64,000 bases of DNA from Persicobacter sp. CCB-QB2 (GTDB lineage: Bacteria > Bacteroidota > Bacteroidia > Cytophagales > Cyclobacteriaceae): assembly GCF_001274635.1 (NCBI RefSeq), contig NZ_LBGV01000001.1, forward strand, positions 3,472,001 to 3,536,000, given 5' to 3'. Positions 1 to 9,884 of the stretch are shown here, piece after piece (positions within the stretch are counted from its first letter, which is position 1; each line of letters starts with the position of its first letter). A program made the translations under genes and the position numbers. Below the pieces are notes generated by a model. It saw only the letters and a list, made by a program, of their open reading frames with translations. It did no database searches and was not told where the DNA came from.

Positions 1-2
1 AG

Positions 3-299
3 GATTTGGTCTCCATGTTTGCTTTTGCCATCAATCATGAGGATATGAATGGCGTGTACAATGCCGTGGCGCCTGGCCCGGTCTCCAATGAGGAGTTTAC
101 CCGACAGCTGGCCGCAGTGAAAGGCAGACCATTATGGTTGCCGGCAGTGCCCGCGCCAGTGTTGAAAATGGCATTGGGGGAAATGTCTGAAATATTGTTA
201 GGAGGAGCACAGGTGTCTTCCGAAAAAATAATGAATGCCGGTTTTGTATTTAAATATCCGGAATTGAAAACTGCCTTGCAGCATTTACTGGATAAGTAG
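3..299 (+). CDS. TIGR01777-family epimerase, C-terminal part (5' end outside window)
   Basis: The reading frame is open from the window edge, so only about the last 98 residues are present. They match the C-terminal end of the TIGR01777/YfcH NAD(P)-binding sugar epimerase-like family: a segment reading DLV, then YNAVAPGPVSNEEFTRQLA, then a conserved proline-rich stretch LWLPAVPAPVLKMALGE and the final GFVFKYPELKTALQHLL. In the family the missing N-terminal part holds the Rossmann fold. The substrate of these proteins is generally unknown. It ends 17 bp before the next gene on the same strand, so the two are probably co-transcribed. Confidence 0.85.
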   Translation, partial: DLVSMFAFAINHEDMNGVYNAVAPGPVSNEEFTRQLAAVKGRPLWLPAVPAPVLKMALGEMSEILLGGAQVSSEKIMNAGFVFKYPELKTALQHLLDK

Positions 300-316
300 A
301 TTGAAATTTTTCTATT

Positions 317-1051
317 ATGAGTGAGTTGGAAAAAATTAATGCTTCCGAAGGGGAAAAGAAGATCAGAGAAGCATTTAAAACAAAAGACTGGTCCGAAATA
401 AAAAGCTCAGACTCCTGGACTATTTTCCGGGTAATGGCGGAATTTGTGGAAGGCTTTGATAAGCTGGCAAGAATAGGTCCCTGTGTCTCTATCTTTGGTT
501 CTGCCCGTACTGACGAAAAGAACGAATACTACCAGACAGCCTCCAAAATTGGTGAAATGCTGGTGCAGCATGGTTATGGGGTAATTACAGGTGGTGGGCC
601 CGGGATAATGGAAGCCGGTAATCGCGGAGCACATAAGGCTGGCGGCAAATCCGTGGGTTTAAATATTGAGTTGCCTTTTGAACAATTCTCCAATATTTAT
701 ATCGATCCCGATAAGTTGATTACCTTTGATTACTTTTTTGTGAGAAAGGTAATGTTCATCCGTTATTCTCAGGGCTTCGTGGTAATGCCGGGGGGAATGG
801 GAACATTAGACGAACTTTTTGAAGCCCTAACGCTTATTCAAACAGAGAAAATCGGTCGCTTTCCAATCGTGTTAGTGGGGCGGGAATATTGGAGTGGATT
901 GGTGGATTGGCTCAGAAAAGTCGTTTGTGAAAAGGAGAAAAACATTGGTGAAGGTGATTTCGACCTGTTTTCGGTAGTCGATACGCCGGAAGAGGCAGTG
1001 GCCGTCATAGATGATTTTTATTCTAAATACCTGCTAAGTCCGAATTTTTAA
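317..1051 (+). CDS. LOG-family protein (TIGR00730), putative nucleotide 5'-monophosphate phosphoribohydrolase
   Basis: A 244-residue cytosolic protein of the LOG/TIGR00730 family, often mislabelled lysine decarboxylase. Known members hydrolyse nucleoside (including cytokinin) 5'-monophosphates to base and ribose 5-phosphate. The two family signatures are present: GGGPGIMEAGNRGA near residue 93 and PGGMGTLDELFEAL near residue 158, which form the Rossmann-like nucleotide site with the catalytic Arg and Glu. The N-terminal 40 residues are an extra charged segment seen in longer members. The ATG at 317 follows the preceding gene by 17 bp, suggesting an operon. The true substrate cannot be read from sequence. 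Confidence 0.9.
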   Translation: MSELEKINASEGEKKIREAFKTKDWSEIKSSDSWTIFRVMAEFVEGFDKLARIGPCVSIFGSARTDEKNEYYQTASKIGEMLVQHGYGVITGGGPGIMEAGNRGAHKAGGKSVGLNIELPFEQFSNIYIDPDKLITFDYFFVRKVMFIRYSQGFVVMPGGMGTLDELFEALTLIQTEKIGRFPIVLVGREYWSGLVDWLRKVVCEKEKNIGEGDFDLFSVVDTPEEAVAVIDDFYSKYLLSPNF

Positions 1052-1118
1052 TGTCGGATGAAGCAAAAGAGATTGATTTTTGTGGGAGCATTAACCGACT
1101 AAATAACAGAAACTTTTG

Positions 1119-2060
1119 GTGAAGAAAATGATTTTGGGCTTGGGCGTTGCTGGAGTGATGGCCGGTCTGTGGTATGTAAAGGCTGAAGAAGAAACAATAA
1201 TGGCCAAGGCGGCATCTCAAGCCGAGGTGCTAAGTGCAACAATGACAGCGCCTGGAACGAATACTCCGGTATTTGTTAATGCCAAAGTGGTCAAAATGCC
1301 GAAGGATTTAAATCTGGCGGGGGAATCTGTGCCATTGGATGACCCAGAGGTTTATGAGCGCATGGATAAGGAATTGTATGTGAATACTTATTTCCATTCC
1401 AGTACAATTTTTTTGATTAAGCGTAGTACCCGATGGTTTCCGCAAATGGAGCCTATCTTAAAAGAAGCAGGAATTCCGGAGGATATGATGTATTTGGCGG
1501 CTATCGAAAGTGGGCTGGCGAATGTGGTGTCTCCTGCCGGAGCTGCAGGTTACTGGCAATTGATGAAAGGTACGGCCCGGGAATTAGGGCTGGAGGTCAA
1601 TGAGGAAGTAGATGAGCGATATGATCCGATAAAATCCACCGAGGCGGCTTGTAAGTATATGCTGGCTTCTTATGAGAAGTATGGGAATTGGACCAATGTG
1701 GCGGCCTCCTATAATATGGGAAGAAACGGATTTAGTAAAGCTTTAGCCAAGCAGCGTGTGGATTCTTATTATGATTTGCTTTTAAATCAGGAAACAAGCC
1801 GTTATGTCTTCAGAATATTGGCCGTAAAGGAAATTTTAAACGATCCGGAAAAATTTGGTTTTCAGATTCCGGAAAGTGAAAAATATCAGCCCGAGCAATT
1901 GAAAGTGGTGGAGGTGAAAAGCTCTATTCCAGACCTGACGTCCTGGGCTTTGGAACATGGGGTAAATTACAAAACCCTAAAAAGATACAACAGCTGGTTG
2001 AGAAAAAATACCCTGACGATTAAGTCTGGCAAAACTTATCAAATTAAATTACCGGCATAA
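1119..2060 (+). CDS. Lytic transglycosylase (SLT domain, MltD-like)
   Basis: Exported murein-cleaving enzyme of about 314 residues. A short basic start (VKKMILGLGVAGVMAGLW) looks like a signal peptide or anchor. The SLT (GH23) domain spans roughly residues 110-240, with the catalytic Glu in the AAIESGL motif, then GAAGYWQLM and AASYNMGRNGF. The C-terminus (LTSWALEHGVNYKTLKRYN ... YQIKLP) resembles a LysM peptidoglycan-binding repeat. The start is uncertain: GTG at 1119 keeps the lysines before the hydrophobic stretch, and ATG at 1128 is the alternative. The gene lies 67 bp after the LOG gene and is followed by a clear terminator. Confidence 0.9.
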   Translation: MKKMILGLGVAGVMAGLWYVKAEEETIMAKAASQAEVLSATMTAPGTNTPVFVNAKVVKMPKDLNLAGESVPLDDPEVYERMDKELYVNTYFHSSTIFLIKRSTRWFPQMEPILKEAGIPEDMMYLAAIESGLANVVSPAGAAGYWQLMKGTARELGLEVNEEVDERYDPIKSTEAACKYMLASYEKYGNWTNVAASYNMGRNGFSKALAKQRVDSYYDLLLNQETSRYVFRILAVKEILNDPEKFGFQIPESEKYQPEQLKVVEVKSSIPDLTSWALEHGVNYKTLKRYNSWLRKNTLTIKSGKTYQIKLPA

Positions 2061-2069
2061 GATATTTCT

Positions 2070-2102
2070 AAAAAGCGAAGCGCTGAAGTTTCGCTTTTTT
2101 TT
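2070..2102 (+). terminator. Rho-independent terminator of the transglycosylase gene
   Basis: An AAAGCGAA arm pairs with TTCGCTTT across a 9-nt loop and is followed by a run of T residues, ten bases after the stop codon at 2060. Confidence 0.8.
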
Positions 2103-2315
2103 ATGCAAAAAGGTCAGCGAATACATCACCGACCTTTTCTTTCTCTCTCTCTCTCTCAATTCAAGGATTCAGAAGCGAAGCTTCCTGTATTTTTGAAGCA
2201 GATATCTGGTTTTAAGCTAAATTATCCACCGCGGAATTTGTTGGGTCAGTGCAAATCGCCTACCCTCAAATCATTGCATCTTTTTTTTTGATTTTTAAAG
2301 TCCAAATTGGTGTAA

Positions 2316-3335
2316 ACCTGAGTTCGATTTATATAATTTATAAAAAAAGTACAATTTATAAAGGAAAAGCCATTGAAATTGAGTATATTTAAGTACCTAA
2401 AATTCAAATATTTAACTCAATACAATGGCTATTTCACAAGATAAAATTACCGAAATATTTTTTAACATTGATGAGTTTTGTCAACAATTAGATCAACTCA
2501 TAGAGGCATCTTCTATTGGAAATCCTCCCAAACGAAAGCCAAAAATGTCACATAGTGAAATTATGACGATAATGGTTCTGTTTCATCTTAAGGGGTTTCG
2601 TGATATGAAGACCTTCTACAATAGCTATGTCCTTGTGCATATGAAATCCGAATTTCCGGAAACTGTAAGCTATAACCGTTTTACAGAGCTAATGCAGAAA
2701 GCGTGCTTACCTCTTGTCCTTTTCTTGAAGCACTGTTGTATGGGAGAAGGAACTGGCATTGCTTTTATCGATTCCACTCCCATTCGAGTTTGTAAAAATA
2801 AACGCATTTTTAATCACAAAACTTTCGACGGAATAGCAGCTAAGGGAAAATCAACGATGGGTTGGTTTTATGGCTTTAAATTGCACCTGGTTGTAAATGA
2901 CAGAGGGGAACTACTCTCCTTTATGATCACTCCAGGAAATGTGGATGATAGAGAACCTCTTAAAAATGAGTCATTTATAAACTCTCTTCAAGGTAAGCTA
3001 TTTGCTGATAAAGGATATATTTCAAAGACCCTAAGTGAGTTGCTTTTCGGCAATGGGATTCACCTTTTTACAGGAATTAGACGCAATATGAAGAACTGTC
3101 TGATGAGTTTTAATGATAAAATTTTGCTTCGTAAACGTTCCGTTATTGAGACAATAAATGATCAGCTAAAGAACATTTGCCAAGTAGAACATTCCAGACA
3201 TAGATCATTTGGAAACTTCATTTCAAATTTAGTAGCAGGCTTGGTAGCTTATTCCTTTTTTGAAAAGAAACCTTCAATTAAATTTGAGACTGAAAACACT
3301 GGACAAATGGCTATTTTTTAAAATCGAACTCAGGT
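2316..3335 (+). mobile_element. IS982-family insertion sequence, complete
   Basis: A 1,020-bp element bounded by perfect 15-bp inverted repeats, ACCTGAGTTCGATTT at 2316-2330 and its complement at 3321-3335. The ACC terminus and length near 1 kb are typical of IS982. It is flanked by a perfect 5-bp target duplication TGTAA (2311-2315 and 3336-3340), so both ends and the duplication are undamaged, which suggests a recent insertion. It carries one intact transposase gene. The right inverted repeat begins directly at the transposase stop codon. Confidence 0.95.
2425..3321 (+). CDS. IS982-family transposase
   Basis: A 298-residue DDE transposase. An N-terminal HTH-like region with KPKMSHSEIMTIMVLFHL is followed by the catalytic core: Asp in FIDSTPIRVCKNKR (near residue 115), Asp in the FADKGYIS segment (near residue 193) and Glu in RKRSVIETINDQLKNI (near residue 240), then the family's HSRHRSFGNF motif. 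Length is normal for IS982 and there is no frameshift, so the enzyme is probably functional. The ATG at 2425 lies about 110 bp inside the left end of the element, and the 5' part of the element is notably A+T rich. Confidence 0.95.
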   Translation: MAISQDKITEIFFNIDEFCQQLDQLIEASSIGNPPKRKPKMSHSEIMTIMVLFHLKGFRDMKTFYNSYVLVHMKSEFPETVSYNRFTELMQKACLPLVLFLKHCCMGEGTGIAFIDSTPIRVCKNKRIFNHKTFDGIAAKGKSTMGWFYGFKLHLVVNDRGELLSFMITPGNVDDREPLKNESFINSLQGKLFADKGYISKTLSELLFGNGIHLFTGIRRNMKNCLMSFNDKILLRKRSVIETINDQLKNICQVEHSRHRSFGNFISNLVAGLVAYSFFEKKPSIKFETENTGQMAIF

Positions 3336-3472
3336 TGTAAGCTTGTTTTCTCCTCATTCATCCGTTTCGTTGGTAAAAACTTAAAATAGGAAACTATTCC
3401 CTCATTTTTCCCGCCTTATAGCTAAACGAGGATTAAGCATAAATAATACGCGTTAAGCCTGCCTAATTCGGC

Positions 3473-4503
3473 TTAAATTGTTGCGATTTGCTCAAAGTAT
3501 TGATTCACAACCTCTGTCAGTTGGGTGGATTCAATTAAAAAGCCATCGTGACCGTAAAGGCTGTCTATTTCTGAATAATGTGCATTAGGCGTGTGCTTCG
3601 CTAAAAACTTTTGCTCTTCTATTGGAAATAGAATATCGGAACTCAGCCCGATGTATAAGCATGGAATCTGAATTTCGCCCAAAATAGCCTCAATTTCACC
3701 CCTGCCTCTTCCGATATTTTGGGAGTCCATCGCTTTGGACAGGTACCAATAACTGAAAGCATTGAATCTTTTAGCCATTTTTTCCCCCTGATAGCTTTGG
3801 TAGGTGCAGGCACGGAAATTATCCAGTTTGCTGTCATCCGGATCCTGCTGAGTCGCCAGATAAGTCTGATAATTACGATAAGAAAGCATGGCGACCGCCC
3901 TGGCAGTTTTCATTCCTTCCAATCCGGCTTTGTCTGATTTTTCCTGCCAGCTAGGATCCTGCTCAATGGCCATGCGTTGTGTCTGGTTAAAAGCAATACC
4001 CCAGGGAGAATGCTTGGCACTGGCTCCAATGCAGATCAGACTTTGAAATACTTCCGGCTGACTGATGATCCACTCTAAAGCCTGTTGTCCCCCAGAGAAC
4101 AGCCGATTAATTGGCTTACCTTTTCAATATTTAAATGCTGTCTTAAAATATCAAAGGCACCAATGATGTCTCTGTTGGTCAGCAAAGGAAAGTCGTGATA
4201 ATAGGGTGTCTTGGTTGCCGGATTAATACTTAATGGCCCGGTAGAGCCATAGCAACTGCCCAGCATATTGGCGCAAACAATGAAGTGTTTTTCCGGGTCA
4301 AAAAGTTTCCCTTCACCAAAAAGTCCCGGCCACCAATCCAATACATTGTCATTGCCGGAAAAGGCATGACAAACCCAGATGACGTTATCCTTCGCTTCAT
4401 TAAGCTGACCAATAGTGGCATAAGCCAGCGTAAATTCCGGCAGTGTTTTGCCCTCTTCGGTAGTATAGGGTTGGGTATAATGAAATTCGTGTTGCGAGAC
4501 CAT
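3473..4503 (-). pseudogene. metX: Homoserine O-acetyltransferase MetX, single-base frameshift
   Basis: Acylates homoserine for methionine synthesis in the cytosol. Two frames together give a full-length alpha/beta hydrolase of about 343 residues. The first (4503 to about 4090) runs from MVSQHEFHYTQPYTTEEGK to SQLIGCSLG, the nucleophile elbow. The second carries on from GQQALEW through MAIEQDPSWQEKSDKAG to the Asp in LSSDILFPIEEQKF and the His in YGHDGFLIE. The frames join if the G run on the minus strand (positions 4089-4093, five bases) had six. The break is either a base-calling error or a real inactivation. MetY lies 72 bp upstream. The stop TAA is formed at the edge of R1 copy 1. Confidence 0.9.
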
Positions 4504-4521
4504 GCTTGGGGTTTTATGTTA

Positions 4522-4556
4522 CAGGCAAAAGGCACGGTCAAAAAAGATGCCGTGCC
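4522..4556 (-). terminator. Intergenic hairpin between metY and metX
   Basis: On the minus strand GGCACGG pairs with CCGTGCC around a T-rich loop, followed by TTTT. It sits between the metY stop and the metX start, so it could be an attenuator or a 3' mRNA stabiliser giving more metY than metX message. The T tract is short, so complete termination is doubtful. Confidence 0.55.
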
Positions 4557-4575
4557 TGAAATAAAAAATGCTTAT

Positions 4576-6147
<1,572 letters not shown>

Positions 6148-6249
6148 ATTTATATTCACCAATTAACTATGGTTCAGGAATTAGCACCTTAACGAGGGTC
6201 AGGTTGCTAGAGCTTCTTCGAGCCTGTCTCTCCACTCTTCTATATAAAT
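6148..6249 (-). ncRNA. SAM-I (S-box) riboswitch aptamer
   Basis: Read on the minus strand this contains the S-box signatures in order: AGAGTGGAGAGACAGGCTC, GAAGCTCTAGCAACCT and AAGGTGCTAATTCC. The closing P1 helix is formed by ATTTATAT (6242-6249 complement) and ATATAAAT (6148-6155 complement). It lies 253 nt upstream of metY on the same strand. SAM-I aptamers bind S-adenosylmethionine and switch off methionine synthesis genes, so high SAM should repress metY-metX. Confidence 0.92.
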
Positions 6250-6375
6250 CAATGCTCAGATTGAGCCTTGACTTGATGCCTCAAAGATGAGGGGCGGATT
6301 TTTGAAATCCAAATGAATGCCTGATTTTTTTGGTAATGGCCAAAATTTATAAGGGGGTAGATCCGGTATGGCTAA

Positions 6376-6609
6376 TTAGATTTCAAATTCTAAATCTTCG
6401 GCCTTATTTTGCTGATATTCAAAATGAAAGTCAAACCAAAAATCATAATCCGCATAAGGAACACAGTCCTTCCACTCCTGACTATCAATTTTTATTGACT
6501 GGATTAAATTTCGGGGAATCCACTGCAAGAGTTCACCCGCCTGATGAATAGGTAATTCTGAAATTCTGACAAATTCAAAGCCCAAATGATTTGTAGGAGA
6601 ATGCTTCAT
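6376..6609 (-). CDS. Small hypothetical protein (77 aa)
   Basis: A 77-residue acidic, aromatic-rich protein starting MKHSPTNHLGFEFVRISEL, with no membrane segment and no signal peptide. The middle reads LLQWIPRNLIQSIKIDS and the end is rich in Asp, Phe and Trp. The composition looks like a real soluble protein, not a shadow frame, and nothing competes on the opposite strand. I do not recognise the family. It stands alone between the riboswitch region and an EEP-family gene on the same strand. Confidence 0.6.
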   Translation of the reverse strand: MKHSPTNHLGFEFVRISELPIHQAGELLQWIPRNLIQSIKIDSQEWKDCVPYADYDFWFDFHFEYQQNKAEDLEFEI

Positions 6610-6742
6610 AATTCAGGTATAAAAATTTCTATTAAGATACCGATCATGAATTTGATTATCAACAGTATAAGGTTATTTCCTTGTTAAATATTGTTAAACA
6701 AAAAGTCCCATTTGTTATCTTGATTTTTCCTGAATGAAACCC

Positions 6743-7801
6743 TTATGGAGCGGAGAGCCTGAAAGTAGATTTTATTGGAAAGTGGTCGGAGTAGGGGACT
6801 TCACGAAGTGTTTTAAAATTATTCAATTCAAAAGCATCTGAATAAAACTGATTGTCTATTCTGAGGAAAAACATCGGGCTGTTCATGCTGAAACCAAAAC
6901 CCCTCCCCTTTTGCTCAAAGGCATTGTGAAGGTTTTTTCGAAATTGTTGATAATTATAGGTAAACGGAGGGTCATTAAAATCACCACAAACCAATACCGG
7001 ATACGGAGACTGGGCAATATGCGCTAGTATCGGATGGGTCTGGATTACCCTTTTCTGAATGCCACTTTTAAGTTTTGAGAGGAGTATGGGGTATGCTTCA
7101 CTGGCTTTTTGCCATTCCAATTCCGGATTGATTCCCATAGAATGTAGATGTAAATTATAGACACGTATGGTGTCTTTTGGGGATAATAAAACATCTGCAA
7201 ATATGGCCTGATTGATGCTGGACTCTCCGATATCTATCTTTCCTCCCTTTAAAATCGGAAACTTACTGAAAATCGCCATCCCCCTGGCAAATTCGTCATT
7301 TTCAGCAAATTGATGATAATTCAATACGTAAGGCTCATAGCCTTTTTGCTTTAATTTTTGACTCACATTCAAGGCTTTCCATCGGCCGTCGCTGTAATAT
7401 TCCTGCAGGCATTTAATAGCGGAAGTATCTTCGACTATGAAATTGATCATTTCCTGGGAGTACACCCAGCCTTTGGCTTCCTCCGCCTTATATTCTCGCA
7501 TCAACCGGCTATTGTAGCTCAGCACTTCAAAAGATTTTCTCTTTTGATCAGTTACTACGGAGTTCCACTGAAAAATTTCCGGCATTACAAATACCCCAAA
7601 GAGTAACAAGCCTAAGCTTAAGAAGGGAATCCGGTGACGAAGGATGAGCTGAAAAGCAATATTCATTAACAGACAAAGCATCAAAACCGGTATGCCGTAG
7701 GAAAGGATTCCCGCGGGCCAGAATAGTGTTGGCGGAATAAAAATACTGCCATATATCAGCAGGCTAGTGATGATTAAAAAGATATTGAGTATCCTGAGCA
7801 T
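6743..7801 (-). CDS. Endonuclease/exonuclease/phosphatase-family membrane protein
   Basis: Three hydrophobic segments in the first 85 residues (MLRILNIFLIITSLLIYGSI, then LSYGIPVLMLCLLMNIAFQL, then PFLSLGLLLFGVFVM) anchor an EEP-fold domain. Family motifs are FEVLSYNSRLM, CLQEYYSD (divalent-metal Glu), NLHLHSMGINP, VCGDFNDPP and the final SDHFPIKSTF (catalytic Asp-His). The domain therefore probably faces the periplasm as a DNase- or phosphodiesterase-like hydrolase, but the substrate is unknown. I choose the ATG at 7801, since the frame extends upstream only to a TTG. Length, about 352 residues, is normal for Bacteroidetes members. Confidence 0.88.
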   Translation of the reverse strand: MLRILNIFLIITSLLIYGSIFIPPTLFWPAGILSYGIPVLMLCLLMNIAFQLILRHRIPFLSLGLLLFGVFVMPEIFQWNSVVTDQKRKSFEVLSYNSRLMREYKAEEAKGWVYSQEMINFIVEDTSAIKCLQEYYSDGRWKALNVSQKLKQKGYEPYVLNYHQFAENDEFARGMAIFSKFPILKGGKIDIGESSINQAIFADVLLSPKDTIRVYNLHLHSMGINPELEWQKASEAYPILLSKLKSGIQKRVIQTHPILAHIAQSPYPVLVCGDFNDPPFTYNYQQFRKNLHNAFEQKGRGFGFSMNSPMFFLRIDNQFYSDAFELNNFKTLREVPYSDHFPIKSTFRLSAP

Positions 7802-7986
7802 AATGAAGTTAGGGCAAAACAAAACTGAATCATTGTCCTTTTTTAATACTAATTAGTATTTAAGGGTTGATGGTTTTTGAATCCTGTTATATAAATGACA
7901 ATAGGGCATAATAAAGGTTATTTCCACCGAATTTAATGGATCCTTTTGATTACCTTTGGCGTCAAATAAAAAAAAGAGTATTTGCT

Positions 7987-8222
7987 ATGGCAACCTTTCT
8001 AATTGTTATCGGATTCTTCGCAGCTTTTTTTGTGATGATGTCTGTTCGTCTGATTTTGAAAAAAGATGGGGAGTTCAGAGGTACTTGTGCTTCTCAAAGT
8101 CCTTTTCTAAACAAATCGGGGAACCCTGTGGCTTTTGTGGAAAAACACCGGAACAATGTAAAAATCGCAAAAACGTCAGCAACGCTCCCACTGTTGACGA
8201 CCTTTTAGCGGGCAAGCAGTAG
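7987..8222 (+). pseudogene. Small Cys-rich membrane protein, frameshifted
   Basis: Two overlapping frames join into one 78-residue protein. The first gives an N-terminal membrane helix (MATFLIVIGFFAAFFVMMSV) and LKKDGEFRGTCASQSPFLNK. The second continues GEPCGFCGKTPEQCKNRKN and ends DDLLAGKQ. They join if the G run at 8118-8121 had five bases instead of four. The CxxCGKxPxQC pattern is characteristic of a short Bacteroidetes membrane protein and recalls the Cys-rich NqrM/DUF539 type, a resemblance I cannot verify. An ATG at 7936 in frame would add 17 residues. The gene precedes glmM by 99 bp. Confidence 0.7.
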
Positions 8223-8321
8223 TGTACTTTTTTGTATCTTAATCTGTTTATTTATTGTCATTTTAAGAGACAGGTCTAAGTTTTTTTTTATTATTTTTGC
8301 CGAGAATCATTAGAATTATAG

Positions 8322-9728
8322 ATGACACTGATTAAATCAATTTCGGGTATCCGAGGTACGATTGGAGGACAAGCTGGAGAGGCCCTGACTCCTGTGGATG
8401 TGGTTAAATTCGCCGCAGCTTTTGGTAGTTGGGTGGTAAAGCAAACGAACATCCCAAAGATCGTAATTGGACGTGATGCACGTATTTCCGGAGAGATGGT
8501 GTCCAACCTTGTGGTGGCTACGCTTCAGGGATTGGGAATTGATGTGGTAGACTTAGGTCTTTCCACCACACCGACTGTGGAAATTGCGGTGCCGCTTGAG
8601 GAGGCCGGAGGAGGAATTATCCTTACTGCCAGCCATAACCCTATCCAATGGAATGCCCTTAAATTACTAAATGCCAAAGGTGAGTTTATTTCTGCTCAGG
8701 ATGGTGCCGAAGTTTTGGAAATTGCCGAGGCAGAAGCATTCAATTTTGCGGAAGTGAAAGCTTTAGGTAAAGTAAGCAAGGCAGATCACTATATTGATAA
8801 GCACATTGAAATGATTTTGGCACTTCCATTAGTGGATGTTGAAGCCATTAAGGCCGCCAATTTCAGAGTAGCCATTGATTGTGTGAACTCAACCGGAGGA
8901 ATTTCCCTTCCTCCCTTATTGAAAGCCTTGGGTGTGGAAGAAGTAACAGAGTTTTACTGTGAGCCAAACGGTCACTTCCCGCACAATCCGGAACCATTAC
9001 CGGAAAACCTGCGTCAGTTCTCTCAGGAGTTGCAAAGTGGTGATTTCGATTTAGGAATCGTTGTGGATCCTGATGTGGATCGCCTGGTATTCATGAAGGA
9101 AGATGGGGAGTCTTTCGGCGAAGAATACACTTTGGTGGCCATATCAGATTACGTTTTGAAAGCCAATGGTGGCGGAAGCACGGTATCTAATTTGTCTTCC
9201 ACACGTGCGCTGCGCGATGTAACCGAGAAAGCAGGTGGTACTTACACGGCTGCCGCAGTGGGTGAAGTCAATGTGGTGACGCAAATGAAAGCTACCGATG
9301 CGGTGATCGGTGGAGAAGGTAACGGAGGTGTGATTTATCCGGAATTGCATTACGGACGTGATGCGCTGGTAGGAATTGCTTTATTCCTGACTCAGCTGGC
9401 AAAATTCGGTAAGTCGATTTCCTTCCTGAGATCAACCTATCCCAATTATTTCATTAGCAAAAACAAAATTGAATTGACTCCGGATGTGGATGTGGATTTG
9501 ATTTTAGAAAAAATTGCTGCGAAATATGCTAAGCATCCGGTTAACACCATTGATGGTGTGAAAATTGATTTTGAGGACGAGTGGGTACACCTGCGTAAGT
9601 CGAATACGGAGCCGATTATCCGCATTTATGCAGAGTCTCCTTCCTTGGCAACCGCAGAGCACCTGGCCAACAAAATTATTTCAGACATTCGGGAGATTAT
9701 TATGGAATCCAAAAGCGAGGCCGAATAA
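8322..9728 (+). CDS. glmM: Phosphoglucosamine mutase
   Basis: Converts glucosamine-6-phosphate to glucosamine-1-phosphate for UDP-GlcNAc, peptidoglycan and LPS synthesis in the cytosol. The 468-residue alpha-D-phosphohexomutase has the phosphoserine loop TASHNPIQWNALK (near residue 102), the metal-binding DPDVDRLVF (near residue 249), the sugar-specificity loop GGEGNGGVIYPELH (near residue 327) and the phosphate-binding RKSNTEPIIRIYAE near the C-terminus. It starts with ATG at 8322 (MTLIKSISGIRGTIGG), as in Bacteroidetes homologues, and is followed by a strong terminator. Confidence 0.93.
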   Translation: MTLIKSISGIRGTIGGQAGEALTPVDVVKFAAAFGSWVVKQTNIPKIVIGRDARISGEMVSNLVVATLQGLGIDVVDLGLSTTPTVEIAVPLEEAGGGIILTASHNPIQWNALKLLNAKGEFISAQDGAEVLEIAEAEAFNFAEVKALGKVSKADHYIDKHIEMILALPLVDVEAIKAANFRVAIDCVNSTGGISLPPLLKALGVEEVTEFYCEPNGHFPHNPEPLPENLRQFSQELQSGDFDLGIVVDPDVDRLVFMKEDGESFGEEYTLVAISDYVLKANGGGSTVSNLSSTRALRDVTEKAGGTYTAAAVGEVNVVTQMKATDAVIGGEGNGGVIYPELHYGRDALVGIALFLTQLAKFGKSISFLRSTYPNYFISKNKIELTPDVDVDLILEKIAAKYAKHPVNTIDGVKIDFEDEWVHLRKSNTEPIIRIYAESPSLATAEHLANKIISDIREIIMESKSEAE

Positions 9729-9750
9729 TCTATTGATATAAGTAAAAATC

Positions 9751-9790
9751 TGAAAAAAAACCGTATGGCAGTAGCTGTACGGTTTTTTTT
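9751..9790. terminator. Bidirectional terminator after glmM
   Basis: AAAAAAAACCGTA pairs with TACGGTTTTTTTT around GGCAGTAGC-type loop sequence, giving a T run on both strands. Confidence 0.88.
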
Positions 9791-9884
9791 CATCCAAAAG
9801 GTGCTTATTATAGCCTTTGAAAAACAAATTAGCAGTCAGGACTAAGATTTTTAGGACCATGGTAAGCCGTGGTAAACAGGAGAT

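Larger units (their letters stand above)
2211..3477 (-). repeat. R1 dispersed element, copy 1, split by an IS982 insertion
   Basis: Without the IS this is a 242-bp copy of the nine-member R1 family. The left end (TTTAAGCTAAATTAT, 2211-2225) and right end (3464-3477) are imperfect inverted repeats. The conserved core (3341-3440) reads on the minus strand as a Bacteroidetes-like intergenic repeat with GAATGAGGAGAAAACAAG and GGCGGGAAAAATGAGGG. The IS (2316-3335) entered within the short palindrome of the core and duplicated TGTAA. An extra terminal module (about 3438-3457) precedes the outer right end. The outer TTA supplies the stop codon of metX. R1 is defined here by comparison within the window; I know of no published name. 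Confidence 0.85.

Noticed and set aside
2103..2291. 62-residue frame after the transglycosylase gene
   Set aside because: Overlaps the terminator tail and the left end of R1 copy 1; composition is that of a random frame.
4089..4093. Programmed frameshift or phase variation in metX
   Set aside because: No slippery heptamer with a pseudoknot was evident and five G is short for phase variation. The same signature in two other genes favours a sequencing cause.
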